The notes under the pieces: generated by a model
Databases searched by the model: none
Seen by the model: the letters and a program-made list of their open reading frames with translations, nothing else
What the model was told of the DNA's origin: nothing
Source: Bacteroidia bacterium
GTDB taxonomy: Bacteria; Bacteroidota; Bacteroidia; NS11-12g; UBA955
Length of the DNA: 64,000 nt
Direction: 5' to 3'
Assembly: GCA_023653095.1 (NCBI GenBank)
Contig: JAMNXP010000002.1
Span: forward strand, 223,517 to 287,516
Translations under genes and position numbers: made by a program
Shown: positions 1 to 8,037 of the stretch, piece by piece
How the letters are laid out: every line of letters begins with the position of its first letter
Numbering within the stretch: the stretch's first letter is position 1

Positions 1-81
1 AATGCCCAAGAATTTTCTGATTTGATGGGCAAGGTAGTTGATGTTTTGAACAAAGAAGAACTTAAAGCTTATCGCCGGTGA
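1..81 (+). CDS. C-terminal end of an unidentified protein (partial)
   Basis: An open frame enters from the left edge and ends at a TGA (79-81), giving 26 residues that finish with a charged, helix-like tail (ELKAYRR). Its stop overlaps the GTG start of mutS2 in a GTGA arrangement, so the two genes are probably one translationally coupled unit. Too little is present to name the family. Confidence 0.6.
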   Translation, partial: NAQEFSDLMGKVVDVLNKEELKAYRR

Positions 82-2504
82 TTTATCCCAATAACTTTGA
101 GGAAATTGTTGGATTTTCTCCGCTTCGCGAGGACATTAAACGCTATTGTAGGCTCGAATCTGCACAAGTAAAAGCAAATGGATTTGGTTTTGTGACCGAT
201 GAATCTGAGCTTTTCCAGCGTTTAGATGAAATTGATGAATGCAATTTACTCAATGAGCAACTGCCTTCTTTATTTGAATGGGGAAAAGTGGTTGACATTG
301 ACGAAAGCCTTAAACACGTTTCTGTTGATGGTTATTTTTTGATGGAAGCCGAGTGGGTTTCGGTGTTGACGGTGTTGAAATCTTATCAACGTTTCGCGTT
401 GGCATTAACCAATAGGCAGGGAGATTTTCCGCGATGGGCATCTTTGTTTGGTCCATCAGAGGTTGCCAAAAGTTGTCAGGCACTGATTATTAAAGTCATT
501 GACGAAGAAGGAAATATTCATAACAATGCATCCTCGGAATACCAAAAAATCAGTCTCGAGATATCCAGAATGGAACGCGAAGCACGAAATGCTACAAAGT
601 CTATTTTCAAAGAATGGAAAGCTCTAGGTTATACGGCTGATACCGATGTAACCATTCGCGAAGAACGATTGGTGATTCCTGTTTTGGCTGAATTCAAGCG
701 CAAAGTAAAAGGCTTTGTCAAAGACGTATCAGCTACAGGTAAGGTCTTATTTATTGAACCTGCCAGTTTGTTGGAAGTAAATAATAGGCTGAGAGAGCTT
801 TTTGCTGATAGAAAACGAGAACGCGAGCGATTGTTAAAACAATTGACTCGAGATATTTCTCCTCATACGCCGCAATTATTGCAGTTGACAGCCAATTTGT
901 CAACGGCAGATTTTATCTATGCTAAATGGCAGATGTTGCAGCTGATACAAGCCGAAAGACCCCGTTTTAAAAAAGATGGTGGTATTTTTCTTAAATCGGT
1001 GGTGCATCCCGTATTGAAGCGCGAATTGGGCAAGCAAAACAAGAAGATCATTCCTTTAGATATTGAATTGCAAGATCAACGAATTGTGGTTGTAAGCGGA
1101 CCAAATGCCGGAGGAAAGAGTGTGGTTTTAAAAACAGTTTTGTTATCTCAATACATGTTTCAGTGTGGTTTGTTTGTTTCGGCCAAGCCCGAAAGTGAAA
1201 TGGGCATTTTCAATCAACTCATGATTGACTGCGGTGATGGACAATCTATTGAAGCAGGATTGAGTACCTTCTCGGCTCATTTGGCCAATTTAAAGGCCAT
1301 TATGGATCACGGTTCTGATCGAAGTTTGATTGGATTGGATGAGTTGGGAACAGGAACCGATCCTAGATACGGAGCCCCAATTGCTCAATCAGTTCTAGAA
1401 AGATTGGCCGAAAAAAAGAGTTTTGTAATTGCCACGACACACTTTTCACAGATCAGGGAATGGGGCGCTCGAAATCCAAAGGTGATGCAAGCGAGTATGG
1501 CTTACGATGCCGTGAAATTAGAGCCTCGCTATCAATTTGTATCGGGTAAACCTGGAAGCAGTTTTGCATTGGAATTGATGCGTAAAACCGGATTTGATAC
1601 TGAGTGGTTGGAGAGTATTCAAGAATTGGCAGGTCAACAATTGGGCAAAACCGAAGATTTGATGCTTGACTTAGATCGTAAAAACGAGCATTTGCAACAA
1701 TTAATTGTTGACAATCAGCGCAAGAATGCCCATTTGCAGCAATTGATTGACGATTATTCCTCTGTTAAAGACAAAATTCAATTGAAAAGGCAGCAAATCA
1801 TTGATCAAACAAGATTGGAGTCTCAGAAAATTTTGTCGAAGGCGAATCAACAAATAGAGGAAACCATCAGAATCATTCGAGAGAATAGGGCTGATAAAAA
1901 TAAGACGCAAAAAGCAAGGCAAGAGTTAGACGGTTTTAAGAAATCGGTAGATGAAAAATTGAAACCGCTCACAGGTTCTGATAAGGCATTGGTTGGAAAG
2001 TCGGCCGAAGTAAAAGCATCCCCCGAAAATTCAGGGAAAGAAAAACCCATACCGGTTAAAATTATGGCCGGTTCAAAGGTGAAGAACACCATAAACGGAC
2101 AAAAAGGCGAAGTGATAGAGATCAAAAAAGACAAGGTTTTGGTGGTGTTTGGCCTGATAAAAATGTGGGTGCCCATGAGTGAATTGCAAGCCGTAGGAGG
2201 AAGTGAATCGGTGCAGAAAAAACAAGGCACGGGATTTCAGTGGATTGAGAGACAGTCTACTTTTTCGGCGAATTTAGACATCAGAGGGTTGAGGGGTGAA
2301 GAGTCAATTTTGAAGATCCAAAAGTGGCTGGATGAGGCATATGCTCTGGGAAGTAGAGATCTGAAGGTGATTCACGGAAGGGGAGACGGTATTTTAAGAA
2401 AACTGATTAGGGAGTATTTAAAAACGGTCAACTTTGTTAAATCGTATAAATACGAAACCGAGCAGCAGGGCGGTGATGGCGCCACTCTCATAACGCTGAA
2501 TTAA
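78..2504 (+). CDS. mutS2: Endonuclease MutS2 (MutS-like ATPase with Smr domain)
   Basis: 808 residues, close to the usual size of MutS2. The ATPase core shows a Walker A motif GPNAGGKS near residue 341, a Walker B-like LDELGTGTD near 421 and the TTH switch motif. A long charged coiled coil follows (about 530-640), then a small beta-rich KOW-like segment, and a C-terminal Smr nuclease domain with DIRGLRG near 734 and HGRGDG near 766. The N-terminal mismatch-recognition domains of MutS1 are absent, as expected. MutS2 proteins act in recombination control or on stalled ribosomes rather than in mismatch repair; which role applies here cannot be read from sequence. The start is GTG, set by the GTGA overlap with the upstream gene. 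Confidence 0.95.
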   Translation: MIYPNNFEEIVGFSPLREDIKRYCRLESAQVKANGFGFVTDESELFQRLDEIDECNLLNEQLPSLFEWGKVVDIDESLKHVSVDGYFLMEAEWVSVLTVLKSYQRFALALTNRQGDFPRWASLFGPSEVAKSCQALIIKVIDEEGNIHNNASSEYQKISLEISRMEREARNATKSIFKEWKALGYTADTDVTIREERLVIPVLAEFKRKVKGFVKDVSATGKVLFIEPASLLEVNNRLRELFADRKRERERLLKQLTRDISPHTPQLLQLTANLSTADFIYAKWQMLQLIQAERPRFKKDGGIFLKSVVHPVLKRELGKQNKKIIPLDIELQDQRIVVVSGPNAGGKSVVLKTVLLSQYMFQCGLFVSAKPESEMGIFNQLMIDCGDGQSIEAGLSTFSAHLANLKAIMDHGSDRSLIGLDELGTGTDPRYGAPIAQSVLERLAEKKSFVIATTHFSQIREWGARNPKVMQASMAYDAVKLEPRYQFVSGKPGSSFALELMRKTGFDTEWLESIQELAGQQLGKTEDLMLDLDRKNEHLQQLIVDNQRKNAHLQQLIDDYSSVKDKIQLKRQQIIDQTRLESQKILSKANQQIEETIRIIRENRADKNKTQKARQELDGFKKSVDEKLKPLTGSDKALVGKSAEVKASPENSGKEKPIPVKIMAGSKVKNTINGQKGEVIEIKKDKVLVVFGLIKMWVPMSELQAVGGSESVQKKQGTGFQWIERQSTFSANLDIRGLRGEESILKIQKWLDEAYALGSRDLKVIHGRGDGILRKLIREYLKTVNFVKSYKYETEQQGGDGATLITLN

Positions 2505-2515
2505 TGGGAAAATCG

Positions 2516-2523
2516 TATTTTTG
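2516..2523 (+). promoter_or_regulatory. Bacteroidota -7 element for folD
   Basis: TATTTTTG matches TAnnTTTG and lies 5 bases before the folD ATG, just after the mutS2 stop. It predicts a transcript starting at or very near the start codon. Confidence 0.6.
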
Positions 2524-2528
2524 CAGTT

Positions 2529-3407
2529 ATGGCAGAAATACTTGACGGAAAAGCAGTTTCACAACATTTTAAAGACCAAATCAAGGCTGAGGTTGAGGCA
2601 ATGATAGCTTTGGGCAAGAGAGCGCCTCACTTGGTGGCTATTTTGGTTGGAAACGATGGTGGAAGTCAAACGTATGTCGCTGCCAAAGAAAAGGCCTGTC
2701 ATGAGGTGGGTTTTACGGGTACTGTTTTAAGGTATCCTGATACCATTTCACAGGAAGAATTATTGAAAAAAGTGCATGAAATCAATGAAGATTCTGAAAT
2801 TGACGGACTCATTGTTCAATTGCCATTGCCCAAGCACATTGACGAAAATGCCGTGACACAGGCCATTAAACCTGAAAAGGATGTAGATGGTTTTCACGAC
2901 ATCAATATGGGTAAACTTGCTAAGGGTGATACCACAGGATATACTAGTGCTACGCCATTGGGCATTACGATGTTGTTGAAATATTACGGTATTAAAACAT
3001 CGGGAAAGCATGCTGTTGTTATTGGACGAAGCAACATTGTTGGCAGGCCCATGAGTATTTTGTTGTCAGATTCATCAGAAACGGGCAATTGCACGGTAAC
3101 ACTTTGCCATTCAAGAACATCCAATTTAAAAGAATTGTGCCTGCAAGCAGATATTGTAGTTGCCGCTATTGGTAGGCCCGGATTTGTTAAGGGCGATATG
3201 ATTAAGCCAGGTGCAGTAGTTATTGATGTGGGAACTACAAGATTAGATAATGCGAGTAAAAAAGCAGGTTGGAGGTTGGCCGGAGATGTTGATTTTGCTA
3301 GTGCTTCAGAAAATGCGTCTATGATTACCCCTGTTCCAGGCGGTGTGGGTCCAATGACCATAACAGGATTGATGTTCAATACCTTGAAATCCAGAAAACT
3401 GAGATGA
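2529..3407 (+). CDS. folD: Bifunctional methylenetetrahydrofolate dehydrogenase / cyclohydrolase
   Basis: 292 residues, normal for FolD. It interconverts 5,10-methylene-, methenyl- and 10-formyl-tetrahydrofolate in the cytoplasm, supplying formyl groups for purines and initiator tRNA. The catalytic Tyr49 and Lys53 sit in YVAAK; the family motifs QLPLP, KDVDGFH, the nucleotide-binding VIGRSNIVGRP and the C-terminal TPVPGGVGPMT are all present. The stop overlaps the queE start as ATGA, so the two are translated together although their pathways differ. Its own promoter element sits 5 bases before the ATG. Confidence 0.97.
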   Translation: MAEILDGKAVSQHFKDQIKAEVEAMIALGKRAPHLVAILVGNDGGSQTYVAAKEKACHEVGFTGTVLRYPDTISQEELLKKVHEINEDSEIDGLIVQLPLPKHIDENAVTQAIKPEKDVDGFHDINMGKLAKGDTTGYTSATPLGITMLLKYYGIKTSGKHAVVIGRSNIVGRPMSILLSDSSETGNCTVTLCHSRTSNLKELCLQADIVVAAIGRPGFVKGDMIKPGAVVIDVGTTRLDNASKKAGWRLAGDVDFASASENASMITPVPGGVGPMTITGLMFNTLKSRKLR

Positions 3408-4003
3408 AAAAATTGCCGGTAATGGAGCACTTTTATACCATTCAAGGTGAAGGTGCTTTCACAGGGTTTGCGGCTTATTTTGTTCGTTTGGGTGGTTGTG
3501 ATGTGGGTTGCACCTGGTGCGACGTAAAAGACAGTTGGGATGCCTCAAAACACCCTGTTTTTTCCATTGATGAAATTTTAGAATGGGTCTTGAATTCGGG
3601 TGCAAATAGGGTAGTAATCACCGGAGGTGAGCCAGCGATGTATGATTTGAACGAGTTGGTGGATGCCTTTAAAAAGAACCAGATTGTTGTGCACATTGAA
3701 ACATCGGCTGCGCACGAAATAAAAGGAGCGTTTGATTGGGTGACTATTTCCCCCAAAAAATTCAAATTTCCCTTAGACAATGAGATGTCAAAAGCACATG
3801 AATTAAAGATCATTGTGTATAATAAATCTGATTTTGAGTGGGCGGAAAAGTGGGCACAATGTTGTTCGTCTAGTTGTAAATTATACCTGCAGCCAGAGTG
3901 GGACAGAAGAGATGCTGTGATGAATCAAATTATTGATTACGTGAAGATTAATCCGCATTGGCAAATTTCACAACAAACTCATAAATACTTAGGAATTCCA
4001 TAA
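3404..4003 (+). CDS. queE: 7-carboxy-7-deazaguanine synthase (radical SAM)
   Basis: 199 residues. QueE rearranges 6-carboxy-tetrahydropterin to 7-carboxy-7-deazaguanine in the queuosine/preQ0 route. The radical SAM cluster ligands are Cys32, Cys36 and Cys39 (CDVGCTWC, the CxxxCxxC spacing), preceded by the substrate-loop motif TIQGEG and followed by the SAM-binding VITGGEP. The start overlaps folD by four bases. No other queuosine genes are visible here, so the partners QueD and QueC must lie elsewhere. The protein is on the short side but both ends look complete. Confidence 0.93.
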   Translation: MKKLPVMEHFYTIQGEGAFTGFAAYFVRLGGCDVGCTWCDVKDSWDASKHPVFSIDEILEWVLNSGANRVVITGGEPAMYDLNELVDAFKKNQIVVHIETSAAHEIKGAFDWVTISPKKFKFPLDNEMSKAHELKIIVYNKSDFEWAEKWAQCCSSSCKLYLQPEWDRRDAVMNQIIDYVKINPHWQISQQTHKYLGIP

Positions 4004-4060
4004 TTTCAAACGCTGCAAAGCCTGTGAGTAAGTAGGTTGTCATTAGACAATGGCTTGAAT

Positions 4061-4068
4061 TATTTTTG
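4061..4068 (+). promoter_or_regulatory. Bacteroidota -7 element for the serine hydrolase gene
   Basis: TATTTTTG (TAnnTTTG) is 5 bases before the ATG at 4074, in the 70-base gap after queE. Confidence 0.55.
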
Positions 4069-4073
4069 AAATT

Positions 4074-5189
4074 ATGTTGAAGAAGGGGCTTCTTGCTATT
4101 GTTTTGGTCTTTGGATTGGGGCGTGAGCTCAATTTGAAGGCTCAACAAAATAAGGGCCTGACAACCGAACAAATCATTCAATCTCGGTATCACTCGTTCA
4201 CTGATTCTACGAAACGCAAAATTGAAGCTTTCTTTGATTATCACCAGCAAATAGGCAATTTCAATGGTACTTATTTGATGTTTTCCAATGACAGCATCAT
4301 TTATGGTTCGAGGGGATATGCGATTTACAGTAATCTAGATTCTGTGGAGCCTGGCGATTTGTTTCAATTGGCATCGGTTTCAAAAATTTTTACCGCTATG
4401 AGCGTCATGATGCTGCATCAAGACGGTTACCTTAATATCGATGACTCTGTGCATTGGTATATTCCCGAACTCGAAAATAAAGGCGTCACTATTCGACAAT
4501 TATTGAGCCACACCAGCGGACTACCTGATTATTTTTATGCTGACTATCCGAAGGGCTTTTTCCCCGAGGGACAAACCCACATGACCAATGAACAGGTGGT
4601 GGAAGTGATCAATTTACAAGGTAAACGCAAGTATACCAAGCAAGGATTTTACCATTATTGCAATACGAATTACGCTTTTTTGAGTCTCATAGTTGAGAGG
4701 TTGTCGCACAAAGATTTCCGAACTTTTGTCAGGGATCATATCTGCAAAAGTGCCGAAATGAAATATTCACACATTGCCAATTTTGATTCCCTGCCGTTGG
4801 TGAATTATCCTGTTCAAGGGTACAACAAGTGGAGTGTTTTTGATGATAACATTTTCAATGGAACTACGGGCGACAAGGGTGTTTATTCCAATGTTTTCGA
4901 GATGTTCATGCTTGACCGCGCATTGAAAGGCTCCTACATCCTCCACGAAGCAACTAAACAAGAAATGTGGACTCCCCAGACGGTTACCAGTTCCGACGGT
5001 TATTATTCTTTGGGATGGCGAATCAAGTACATTGACGGAAAGAAATGGGTGTTTCACAACGGCTGGTGGAAGGGCTTTCGCACCTACTTTTGGCGCTGCC
5101 TAGATGAAGATAAGAGCTTCGTAGTGCTTACCAATAACGTGGATGGCAGATTTCTCAGCACCCTACAGATGGTCCATTTATTGGATTGA
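4074..5189 (+). CDS. Exported beta-lactamase-family serine hydrolase
   Basis: 371 residues with an N-terminal signal sequence (residues 1 to about 23). It belongs to the class C beta-lactamase / DD-peptidase / esterase fold: nucleophile motif SVSK at 101-104, LLSHTSGLPDY at about 143-153, YCN at 195-197 in the second catalytic motif, and an HNG near 328 in place of the KTG-type third motif. Such proteins are periplasmic or extracellular peptidases or esterases; the substrate cannot be predicted and antibiotic resistance should not be assumed. The 3' end overlaps the convergent T9SS cargo gene by 12 bases and there is no terminator hairpin between them. Confidence 0.88.
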   Translation: MLKKGLLAIVLVFGLGRELNLKAQQNKGLTTEQIIQSRYHSFTDSTKRKIEAFFDYHQQIGNFNGTYLMFSNDSIIYGSRGYAIYSNLDSVEPGDLFQLASVSKIFTAMSVMMLHQDGYLNIDDSVHWYIPELENKGVTIRQLLSHTSGLPDYFYADYPKGFFPEGQTHMTNEQVVEVINLQGKRKYTKQGFYHYCNTNYAFLSLIVERLSHKDFRTFVRDHICKSAEMKYSHIANFDSLPLVNYPVQGYNKWSVFDDNIFNGTTGDKGVYSNVFEMFMLDRALKGSYILHEATKQEMWTPQTVTSSDGYYSLGWRIKYIDGKKWVFHNGWWKGFRTYFWRCLDEDKSFVVLTNNVDGRFLSTLQMVHLLD

Positions 5190-6122
5190 AATTCGCTGAA
5201 AAGTGCTTTGTGATCGAATTATGTAAATCCCTTCAAGTAAATGGCTTAGGTCTATTTTATCGCCGCGTTCCACGTTGTTTTTTTCTCCAACTATTGATCC
5301 ATTGGAAGCCATAATTTGAATGTTTTCAAGGTTTTGAAGCGCTGTAAGTTCCCTGTATTGATAATTGTAAATGACCATTTTTTCTTTTTCGGGGGACGTT
5401 AACCCGTTGAAGATTCCTTGATTGATCACTCCAATGGCATCGAGGTCAAATCCTGAGCTGGCAAAGTTCGTAGGCCACGGATCGTTAATGATATTTCCTT
5501 TTGAGTCTATGGTACCCAAAAGTGGATTGATTGAACCTACAACATCATTGATTTTTACGTAATGAAATTTCAGAGGCAAGTCAGGACTGATGATTTCTGA
5601 AATATCAAAGGGTGTTCCAAAGGGCATTCTATATTTACCCGCCAAATTGTGAATGTTCTCTGGGAAAGTAGAGCCAAAGCTAGCCGTTTGCGAATCAATT
5701 TGAGTCAGACTCACCGATGGAAAGCGGTAGAAGTCAACTCCGTTCTCACTGATTTCCACATGGGCCAATTCCAAGAACGAATCATTGAATGCATTTTCAA
5801 ACACGGCAAAATCAAACCCTGGTCCATCTAATATGGGCGGATTGAAATATACAAGAGCGGAGCCGCCATCGCCCAAGCTAACCACACCATTTTTTCGCGA
5901 TTTGCCTACGGCTGAATTTTCGTTTCCAACAGCAGCCCATCCAGAATCAGCTACATTTATTTGCCTGAGTCCAACATTTAACTGTGATGAGATTCCCCAG
6001 CCCACAAAACAGGAACTGTCACCATGAATGGCAGTGCTCCCAAATATACCTGCAGCTGGTGCAAACTGAGCACACAGTTTTGTACATGCGGTTAGGATTG
6101 TTATGGTGATGAGGTGTTTCAT
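5178..6122 (-). CDS. Secreted protein with T9SS type A sorting domain
   Basis: 314 residues. A signal peptide ending near AQF leads into a beta-rich body (motifs FDFAVFENAF and VEISENGVDFYRFPSVS, typical of Bacteroidota cell-surface proteins), and the last 60-70 residues resemble the Por secretion-tail domain that T9SS recognises and removes (NIQIMASNG, then LLEGIYIIRS). The function of the body is unknown. The gene lies downstream of the formimidoyltransferase gene on the same strand, separated only by a heptad-repeat array that ends a few bases before the ATG, and no promoter element is visible in between, so read-through from the upstream gene is likely. Confidence 0.75.
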   Translation of the reverse strand: MKHLITITILTACTKLCAQFAPAAGIFGSTAIHGDSSCFVGWGISSQLNVGLRQINVADSGWAAVGNENSAVGKSRKNGVVSLGDGGSALVYFNPPILDGPGFDFAVFENAFNDSFLELAHVEISENGVDFYRFPSVSLTQIDSQTASFGSTFPENIHNLAGKYRMPFGTPFDISEIISPDLPLKFHYVKINDVVGSINPLLGTIDSKGNIINDPWPTNFASSGFDLDAIGVINQGIFNGLTSPEKEKMVIYNYQYRELTALQNLENIQIMASNGSIVGEKNNVERGDKIDLSHLLEGIYIIRSQSTFQRISIQ

Positions 6123-6125
6123 TTA

Positions 6126-6291
6126 TCGGTTTTCGGTGATCGGTGATCGGTGATCGGTGATCGGTGGTCAGCGGTCAGTAATCGGCTCTCGGCTCTCAGC
6201 TCTCAGCCAGCGGCGAAGCCGCCTAGCCAAAGACCAAAGACCAAGGACCAAAGACCAAAGACCAAAGACCAAGGACTAACGTCCAAAGACC
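6126..6291. repeat. Composite heptad-repeat array 1
   Basis: From 6126 to 6209 there are twelve in-phase 7-base units: TCGGTGA-like units, then TCAGCGG and TCGGCTC / TCAGCTC types. A hairpin follows (GCGGC-GAA-GCCGC, 6210-6222), then from 6229 to 6291 nine in-phase units of the AAAGACC type (variants AAGGACC, AAGGACT, AACGTCC). The array fills essentially the whole gap between the stop codon of the formimidoyltransferase gene and the ATG of the T9SS cargo gene. The same units recur in two other arrays of this window. Confidence 0.95.
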
Positions 6292-6296
6292 AAACC

Positions 6297-7985
6297 CTAC
6301 TGTCTTAGCCCCTGTTCAATTTTATTAGCAATTTCGTCGCATTCACGGTGGTTTTTTGCGAGAAGGGTCTCAGCCTTTTCTACTATCTCGGTTGCAAATG
6401 CTCGGTCAGTTAAATCTTTTGCATTGGTGAGAACGTTGAAAAATGCACCGCGAACTGCAGTTTTTATGCAAATAACGCCTACGGCAACATCGCTCATGCT
6501 GTTGGGGTTGCCAATGATTGACATTTCTTTCAGTAGAGGCAAACAATTATAGGCAGCTTCCATGGTTCGGAATGGAATCATGGTGGCGTATTGGCTGGCT
6601 TTTTCAACGGCTTCTTTTCGGGCAATTTTTTGTTCTTCGGTGTCTTTAGGCAGTTGGAAAGCAGCCATAATTCCATCGAAAGCGCGAGTATCTTCATCTA
6701 CTAAATGAAGCAGTTGATCTTTGAGTTTTTGTCCCTTCTCAGCCCAAGGCGAAAAATCGGCTACGCGATCTTCCCAGCCTCTTTTGATGGCACTTCCGTT
6801 GGCCACCATCGTGCCAAGGGCAGCGCCAAGCGCACCCGATAGAGCGGCTATACTTCCACCTCCTGGGGCAACAGAATCGCTGGCCGTTTCGTTGGTAAAC
6901 GCTTTAACACTCATGGAAACGAGGCGTTCTTGAGCCAAGTCTTTTAGAAGATATTCTATGATTCTGGTTTTGGGGTCAAAGTGGCTCAATTCATTTAAAC
7001 CCATGCTTTTGATAGCCATATCAACCAGCGTTTGTTCGTCAACACCACTGCTCATGCCTTGTTTTTCAAGGAAATACTTACCAGCATCGAGCATCGGTTG
7101 GAGGGGTACAAGTCCTACCAATTCGCTGCCAGTGACTCTTACGCCGCGTTCGTCAGCCGATTTGCAAGTTTCTTCAAAAACGGAATGCAACGGGGTTTCT
7201 CTGAAGTTGGTGAGATTGATGCTGATTTGAGCAATTCCATATTCTTCTATGTACCAGCCTATGGCTTTCACGTGTTTCAGCTTTCCGGGGATGCGAACAT
7301 CTTCGCCGTTTTCGTCTTTGACAATTTTTCCAACGTAGGGATTTCCTTCTCGGAGGACTCTTCCCGCTTCGCGGATGTCAAAAGCTATTCGGTTGGCAAT
7401 GCGGGTGCTCTTGCTATTGAGATTGACGTTGTAAGCAATGAGGAAGTCTCTAGCTCCAATGACGGTGGCTCCCGCCTTCGAATTCATTTTTGAAGGACCA
7501 AAGTCTGGTTTCCATTGAGGTTCTTGTATTTTGTCGAAAAATCCTTCGTATTCACCAGAACGAATCACACTGAGGTTAGATCGAGATTTATTTGGTTGAG
7601 CCTCCTCGTATAAATATACGGGAATTTGGAGTTCATTACCCACGCGTTCAGCGAGTTTTTGGGCATATTGAGCGGTTTCTTCCATGCTAATTCCTGAAAT
7701 AGGAATCAAAGGACAAACATCGGTGGCACCCATGCGGGGGTGTTCACCGCTGTGTTGCGACATATCAATAAGTTCAGATGCGCATTTGATTCCGCGGAAT
7801 GCGGCCTCAATGACAGCTTCTGGCTCTCCCACGAAAGTAACCACGGTTCTATTGGTGGCTTTTCCTGGATCTACGTTTAATAATTTTATTCCATCAACTG
7901 ACTCAATAGCATCTGTAATTTGCTTGATAATCTGAGGGTTTCTGCCTTCACTAAAATTAGGAACGCACTCAACAATTTTTTGCAT
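6297..7985 (-). CDS. ftcD: Glutamate formimidoyltransferase / formiminotetrahydrofolate cyclodeaminase fusion
   Basis: 562 residues made of two enzymes. Residues 1 to about 325 are the formimidoyltransferase (start MQKIVECVPNFSEGRN, with DVCPLIPISG further in), which moves the formimino group of formiminoglutamate to tetrahydrofolate. Residues from about 345 on are the cyclodeaminase (SVAPGGGSIAALSGALGAAL), which converts it to methenyl-THF plus ammonia, a substrate of FolD. This completes one branch of histidine breakdown, but no hut genes are adjacent. The fused order matches the animal enzyme and is common in Bacteroidota. The stop codon touches repeat array 1. Confidence 0.95.
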   Translation of the reverse strand: MQKIVECVPNFSEGRNPQIIKQITDAIESVDGIKLLNVDPGKATNRTVVTFVGEPEAVIEAAFRGIKCASELIDMSQHSGEHPRMGATDVCPLIPISGISMEETAQYAQKLAERVGNELQIPVYLYEEAQPNKSRSNLSVIRSGEYEGFFDKIQEPQWKPDFGPSKMNSKAGATVIGARDFLIAYNVNLNSKSTRIANRIAFDIREAGRVLREGNPYVGKIVKDENGEDVRIPGKLKHVKAIGWYIEEYGIAQISINLTNFRETPLHSVFEETCKSADERGVRVTGSELVGLVPLQPMLDAGKYFLEKQGMSSGVDEQTLVDMAIKSMGLNELSHFDPKTRIIEYLLKDLAQERLVSMSVKAFTNETASDSVAPGGGSIAALSGALGAALGTMVANGSAIKRGWEDRVADFSPWAEKGQKLKDQLLHLVDEDTRAFDGIMAAFQLPKDTEEQKIARKEAVEKASQYATMIPFRTMEAAYNCLPLLKEMSIIGNPNSMSDVAVGVICIKTAVRGAFFNVLTNAKDLTDRAFATEIVEKAETLLAKNHRECDEIANKIEQGLRQ

Positions 7986-7989
7986 GGCA

Positions 7990-7997
7990 CAAAGGTA
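7990..7997 (-). promoter_or_regulatory. Bacteroidota -7 element for ftcD
   Basis: On the reverse strand TACCTTTG (TAnnTTTG) lies 4 bases before the ftcD ATG. It is back to back with the glmM element in a 52-base divergent control region. Confidence 0.65.
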
Positions 7998-8017
7998 AAT
8001 AATTCAGTTCAATTGGG

Positions 8018-8025
8018 TATCTTTG
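8018..8025 (+). promoter_or_regulatory. Bacteroidota -7 element for glmM
   Basis: TATCTTTG matches TAnnTTTG and lies 12 bases before the ATG at 8038. An in-frame TTG at 8023 falls inside this element, so it cannot be the start of a transcript made from it; the ATG at 8038 is preferred. Confidence 0.6.
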
Positions 8026-8037
8026 CGCCCCGTTTTT

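Noticed and set aside
4074..5189. Antibiotic-resistance beta-lactamase
   Set aside because: The fold is shared by many esterases and peptidases; the third motif is HNG-like and nothing points to beta-lactam hydrolysis.
7032..7493. 153-residue forward reading frame
   Set aside because: It lies wholly opposite ftcD, has no recognisable domain and is explained by the codon bias of the real gene.
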